From NCBI GenBank assembly GCA_027625915.1, contig JANTQA010000047.1:6758001-6822000 (forward strand): DNA of 64,000 nucleotides, written 5' to 3'. Positions 60,575 through 64,000 of this stretch are shown one piece after another. Under the pieces are notes generated by a model that was not told the origin of the DNA, searched no databases, and saw nothing but the letters and a program-made list of their open reading frames with translations. Each line of letters starts with the position of its first letter. Within the stretch, counting starts at the first letter, position 1. This DNA is from Anaeramoeba flamelloides (Eukaryota; Metamonada; Anaeramoebidae). The position numbers and the translations under genes are program-made.

Positions 60575-60740
60575 TCATATAAAAAATCTTATGACTATTA
60601 CAAAACTTTTTAACTTTTATAAAATTTTCCCTTTTAAAAATGTTAGAGTGTGTTTGGAAGATTTTTAAATTGTTGAAGAGTGTTGGAAAGATTGAAATTA
60701 TCTTAAGTTTTGTAAAGGACTTGAAATTTATTTGTACTGA
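60575..60740. mobile_element. Small CACTA-ended MITE, degenerate copy
   Basis: Body words TGACTATTACAAAACTTTTT, GTGTTTGGAAGATTT and AAATTGTTGAA.AGTGTT match 58864-59027, but the ends have decayed (ATCATATAAAAAAT.., ..TTTGTACTG). It lies about 70 bp upstream of the TMCO1 start codon; the other copy is in TMCO1 intron 2. Confidence 0.55.
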
Positions 60741-61779
60741 TTTTTGAAAGATTGAGTAAAGACATTCGATTTTTGATTAATAAAATGAATACTTAAGGGT
60801 CGAGTCACTTATAATGAATTCCCACCAAACTTAAAAAGAGCCTTTCCAACGAAAATGATATTCTGTAAAGTTGTTCTTCATTTGATTGAAAAAATTCAAA
60901 GAGAAAAAAAGTTTAATTGTCTCCAAATTACAATCATTTTCGAATTTAGGGATTATCATCATAGATTTCTCTATACTCAAAATATGTTGTAATTGGGTGT
61001 AAATGGTATTAGTGAGACATGGCTCAAATAGCTATAAAAAATCTATTATAAATCTTATAGAACAATAAATTATTACATTTTTTACTAAATGATCACAATT
61101 AAAAAAGTTTCATTTTGAAAAGTTTTTTTTTTAATTCCTTAACCAAATCTAAAAATTTGAAACTCCAAATAATATTATTCTGGTATCTAATAATTCATCT
61201 TTAGAACTTCCAACAGTAACTATTTTTCCTTTTTTTAATTTCATAGATTAACTCAATAACCATCTACATAAAAAAAACCCAAAGACTGATTAATTTTGTT
61301 TATTTGTTAAGCTAATTGTAACATCAATATATTTCCAACATTTCAGAAATTATTTTTCAAAAAAATATATTTATTATTTAATTTTTTAAAAAAATTACAT
61401 TTTTTCGCTATTAAAATTCATTTTGGCACAAAATTAAGTTAGATATTTTACAATTTTGGAGTCTTGATATTGATAATTTCACCTTTAAATTTGAGACTAA
61501 ATACAGATTTTTTTCTTAAATTGTTGGGTTTTTTACTAAGACAAGGATCCTTTTTAACTTATGAGATCAAAAATATTACTACTTGATTAATCGATTTTTT
61601 GTAGACATTTCAACATTGGCGTACTAATGTGATTTACACCCTATAACAACATACCTAGATCTTAGGCTTCTCCTTGGTAGACGCTAATTCCTTAACAAAA
61701 GAAAATTTGTATTTCTAAAATTAATCTCAAATAAACTTTGTTTTATTCAAAGTGACCCATATTAATTTCAAATATCAAT

Positions 61780-62170
61780 TATTTTTTATTATTGGACTTT
61801 TAAAAACCAAATAAGAAATATTTAGAATTATAAACATATTGGAGAAAAGTTGATATCAGCCTGGGCTAAAACTTAAAATCAATAGATTTTCTTAAAAATT
61901 GAAAAACCCATATTCTTAGGGAGGTATTAAGCAAAATAGCAATGATGATTTTGATCTTCAATTGAAGATCCAAATAAAAACCCCAAAATGTGAAAAATTG
62001 ATTTCTCTCCAATTATTTTCACTATTTCAGTAACATAAAAATAACATATTCTTACTTGGTGATCATCGAACTTGTAATAAAAGTAAACTTGTAAATGAAT
62101 TACACTTCAAAAAAAAAGTTAAAACTAGAAATGTGAAAAAATAATTTTGAATTTTGACATTTTCAAAATA
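61780..62170. repeat. Dispersed repeat family D, copy at 62 kb
   Basis: Same orientation and word order as 35860-36260: TCAATTATTTTTTAT, AAATAAGAAAT, ATTGAAAAAC.., TTTCAGTAACAT.., GTGATCATCGAACTTG and AATGTGAAAAAAT. Diverged and non-coding. Confidence 0.5.
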
Positions 62171-62389
62171 ATTTTTTTTTCTTCTAAATTCCTTTTAAAC
62201 ATGTTAAACCCTTTAATTTACTCTTTGAGACAAGGTAACCTTTGATTGGAAAATATTTTATATATATATTCGGAACTTTTACAAAAAAATATTTTTTTTT
62301 CGTTAAAGTATCATTATTTTTAAGATTAATAACTTTTTTTTTAAAAAATAGTTTCTGAAAATTTTATTTATCTAAAATAATTTTTTTTA

Positions 62390-62745
62390 TCTTTTCAGAA
62401 TAAAAAATATTTATATTTAATCCCTTATGATTGATAAAAACATTTAAACAATTAAAAAATAATTTCAAAAAAATTTGAAATAGTTCATTACACTTCGTAT
62501 TTGTAGAGTTATATATATATATATATCATTCTTGTTTACGTTTTTTCTAGCTAAATAGTATTTTTTTCATTTTTTGTTGAGAAATTTGTAATTGGTTCAT
62601 TTAAATAATTTCTACCTAAAAGTTAACAAAATCAATTTTATTATAAATAAAAATTACAACAATAAAAACTTTATAAATAAATGATTCATAATATTATTAT
62701 CATTCAAAATATATTTTTCAAAGAAAAAAAAATAATTTTGTTTAA
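62390..62745. repeat. Dispersed repeat shared with 40730-41100
   Basis: See the copy in the CDC7 intron. Shared words here are CCTTATGATTGATAAAAAC and GAAATTTGTAATTGGTTCA. Non-coding. Confidence 0.5.
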
Positions 62746-63863
62746 ATTTTTCTGATAAAATCCTAATATTTTTTAAAATATTTTCAAAAATTTTTTTTTC
62801 AATTTATTTATTAATAATTTTATTTTTCAAATTGTGATTTAACTATCAAAATTATATTTTTGAACATTATAATCCAATTTTTTAGTCATATTTCCAATAT
62901 ATTGGCCTTTAATTACGATTTATTAGATTGTGACTTTTTGATTTAATTTATTTTTATTTTTTTCTTTTTCATTTTTTATATTTAATCTTTATATTATTAT
63001 CATTTTAAAAAGAACTCAATGTAAACTGAACGCTGAAATTATTCATAAAAACTAGTTAAACAATTACTGGAAAAAAAAAATGAATCCATAAATGCTCTTA
63101 ATGACTTTTTGATTAAAAATTTAATTGCATTTTTCTAATGTTATACCTCTATTTAAATTTTAGATAAAAACCTGGAACATCATCAAATATTTTTGATTTG
63201 TTGAATAATCAACTAGAATTGATAAAATTGAAAAAGTTAATTTTTTTTTTACATAGAAAATATTAAAACACTTGTAGAAAAATTCTAAAAAGTACTGATA
63301 AATATTTCAGAGTAATCTCTTAAAAACAAACATTTGTGAAAAAATATATTTTTTTTTCAAAGTTAAAAAAATGATACACCAATAAGTTGAGTAAACCACT
63401 ATTATTTATTTTCTAAATTGTTAATATTTATATTTACAATCGTTTTTTTTTAATAAATTAATGGGAATTTTTCTTTTGTTTAAAATTTTGGAATTCTAAA
63501 AAAAAATTCAAAAAAAAATTCTAAAAAAGTCAAAAAATAAATAAGAAAATTTCTTTAATAATAAAATAAAAAATTAGATATTTAGATAAAAAAAGTTCAT
63601 TCATTATTTATAATTGAAAAATAGTTAAAAAATGAAGGTTTTTTTTTTTTTTTTTTTTTTTTTGATTATTTAGAGACCTATAAAAAATACTTTTCAAATA
63701 TAATAAAATGTTCTTTTAAATTATTAATCTTATCGATTGATTTAATATTAGTTTTTATTATAATTCTCTTATGAACAGTTTTTTAATAAATTTTTAACAT
63801 TTTTAACTGTTATTTCTTCTATTTATACATATTTTTTATTCACATCTTCTGAAAATCGAAACT

Positions 63864-64000
63864 TTAGAGGTAACAAATTTTTTTTTTCTTAATCCTCGTT
63901 TTTTCAACCACTTTTATAGTTTTTTCTTGTTGAAAATCTAATGTAACTGGATCATCTTCTAAAATTTTAGAAGCCAATAATTCAAAACAATGACCTATAT
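63864..64000 (-). CDS. 3' end of an unrecognised gene (runs off the window)
   Basis: Minus-strand frame from the window edge to TAA at 63866-63864, 45 codons. It contains GHCFELLASKILEDDPVTLD, then EKTIKVVEKTRIKKKK. Acidic then basic, protein-like codon composition, unlike the flanking homopolymer DNA. The family cannot be named from this piece. The last few codons could be intron if a donor lies near the AAAAAAAA run. Confidence 0.45.
   Translation of the reverse strand, partial: IGHCFELLASKILEDDPVTLDFQQEKTIKVVEKTRIKKKKICYL

Larger units (their letters stand above)
60741..63863. other. Intergenic region with eroded repeats
   Basis: No coding frame stands out. Repeat family D is at 61780-62170, the repeat shared with the CDC7 intron at 62390-62745, plus (AT)n at 62513-62526 and poly-T near 63640-63663. 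Confidence 0.5.

Overview
The window is very A+T-rich eukaryotic nuclear DNA. It has spliceosomal introns with GT..AG borders, many of them 50-300 bp but several of 1-6 kb, long T/A homopolymers, lysine/asparagine-rich inserts and many small inverted-repeat transposons. It looks like a free-living amoeboid protist. An AT-rich, Rab-rich lineage such as Anaeramoeba would fit, but that is inference: no rRNA, tRNA or mitochondrial marker is present to settle it.

Genes recognised, left to right. A UAA/SLC35B-type nucleotide-sugar (or ATP) transporter ending in a KKXX ER-retrieval signal (+, 2386-3546). A four-exon mannose-6-phosphate-receptor/Atg27-like type I membrane protein ending in a YxxPhi sorting signal (+, 16679-19046). 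A six-exon P4-ATPase lipid flippase (+, 26615-33567). A three-exon CDC7-like protein kinase (-, 44314-37845) with a 4.9-kb intron. A six-exon Rab1 GTPase (-, 47766-46326) with an 18-bp exon. The last exons of an unrecognised gene (-, about 48355-47988). A three-exon TMCO1 (CLAC channel) gene (-, 60503-53877) with a 5.9-kb intron. The 3' end of another unrecognised gene (-, 64000-63864). Genes in the left half read rightward and those in the right half read leftward. Five of the six recognised genes act in the ER-Golgi-endosome-membrane system; with so few genes this may be chance.

The rest, most of the window, is transposon debris. Five CACTA-ended ~700-bp MITEs lie head to tail at 3849-7359, with a sixth copy at 49072-49772. 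Their junctions read as serial self-insertion with a 2-bp target-site duplication. A ~200-bp Tc1/mariner-type foldback MITE (CAGT ends, TA borders) occurs six times, once inside the reverse transcriptase of a decayed LINE (23246-25295), once inside a foldback element and once inside a flippase intron. A 1.28-kb foldback element (8943-10222) has at least three diverged relatives. There is also a third MITE family, a family of stacked palindromic modules, a 3.1-kb inverted-repeat structure inside the TMCO1 intron, and dispersed repeats that tie distant parts of the window together.

I saw no CRISPR array, operon, tRNA, rRNA or new defence-like system. The most informative items are the CACTA self-insertion record, the giant introns whose phases still join known proteins exactly, and the isolated exon-like pieces that may belong to genes with similar giant introns.
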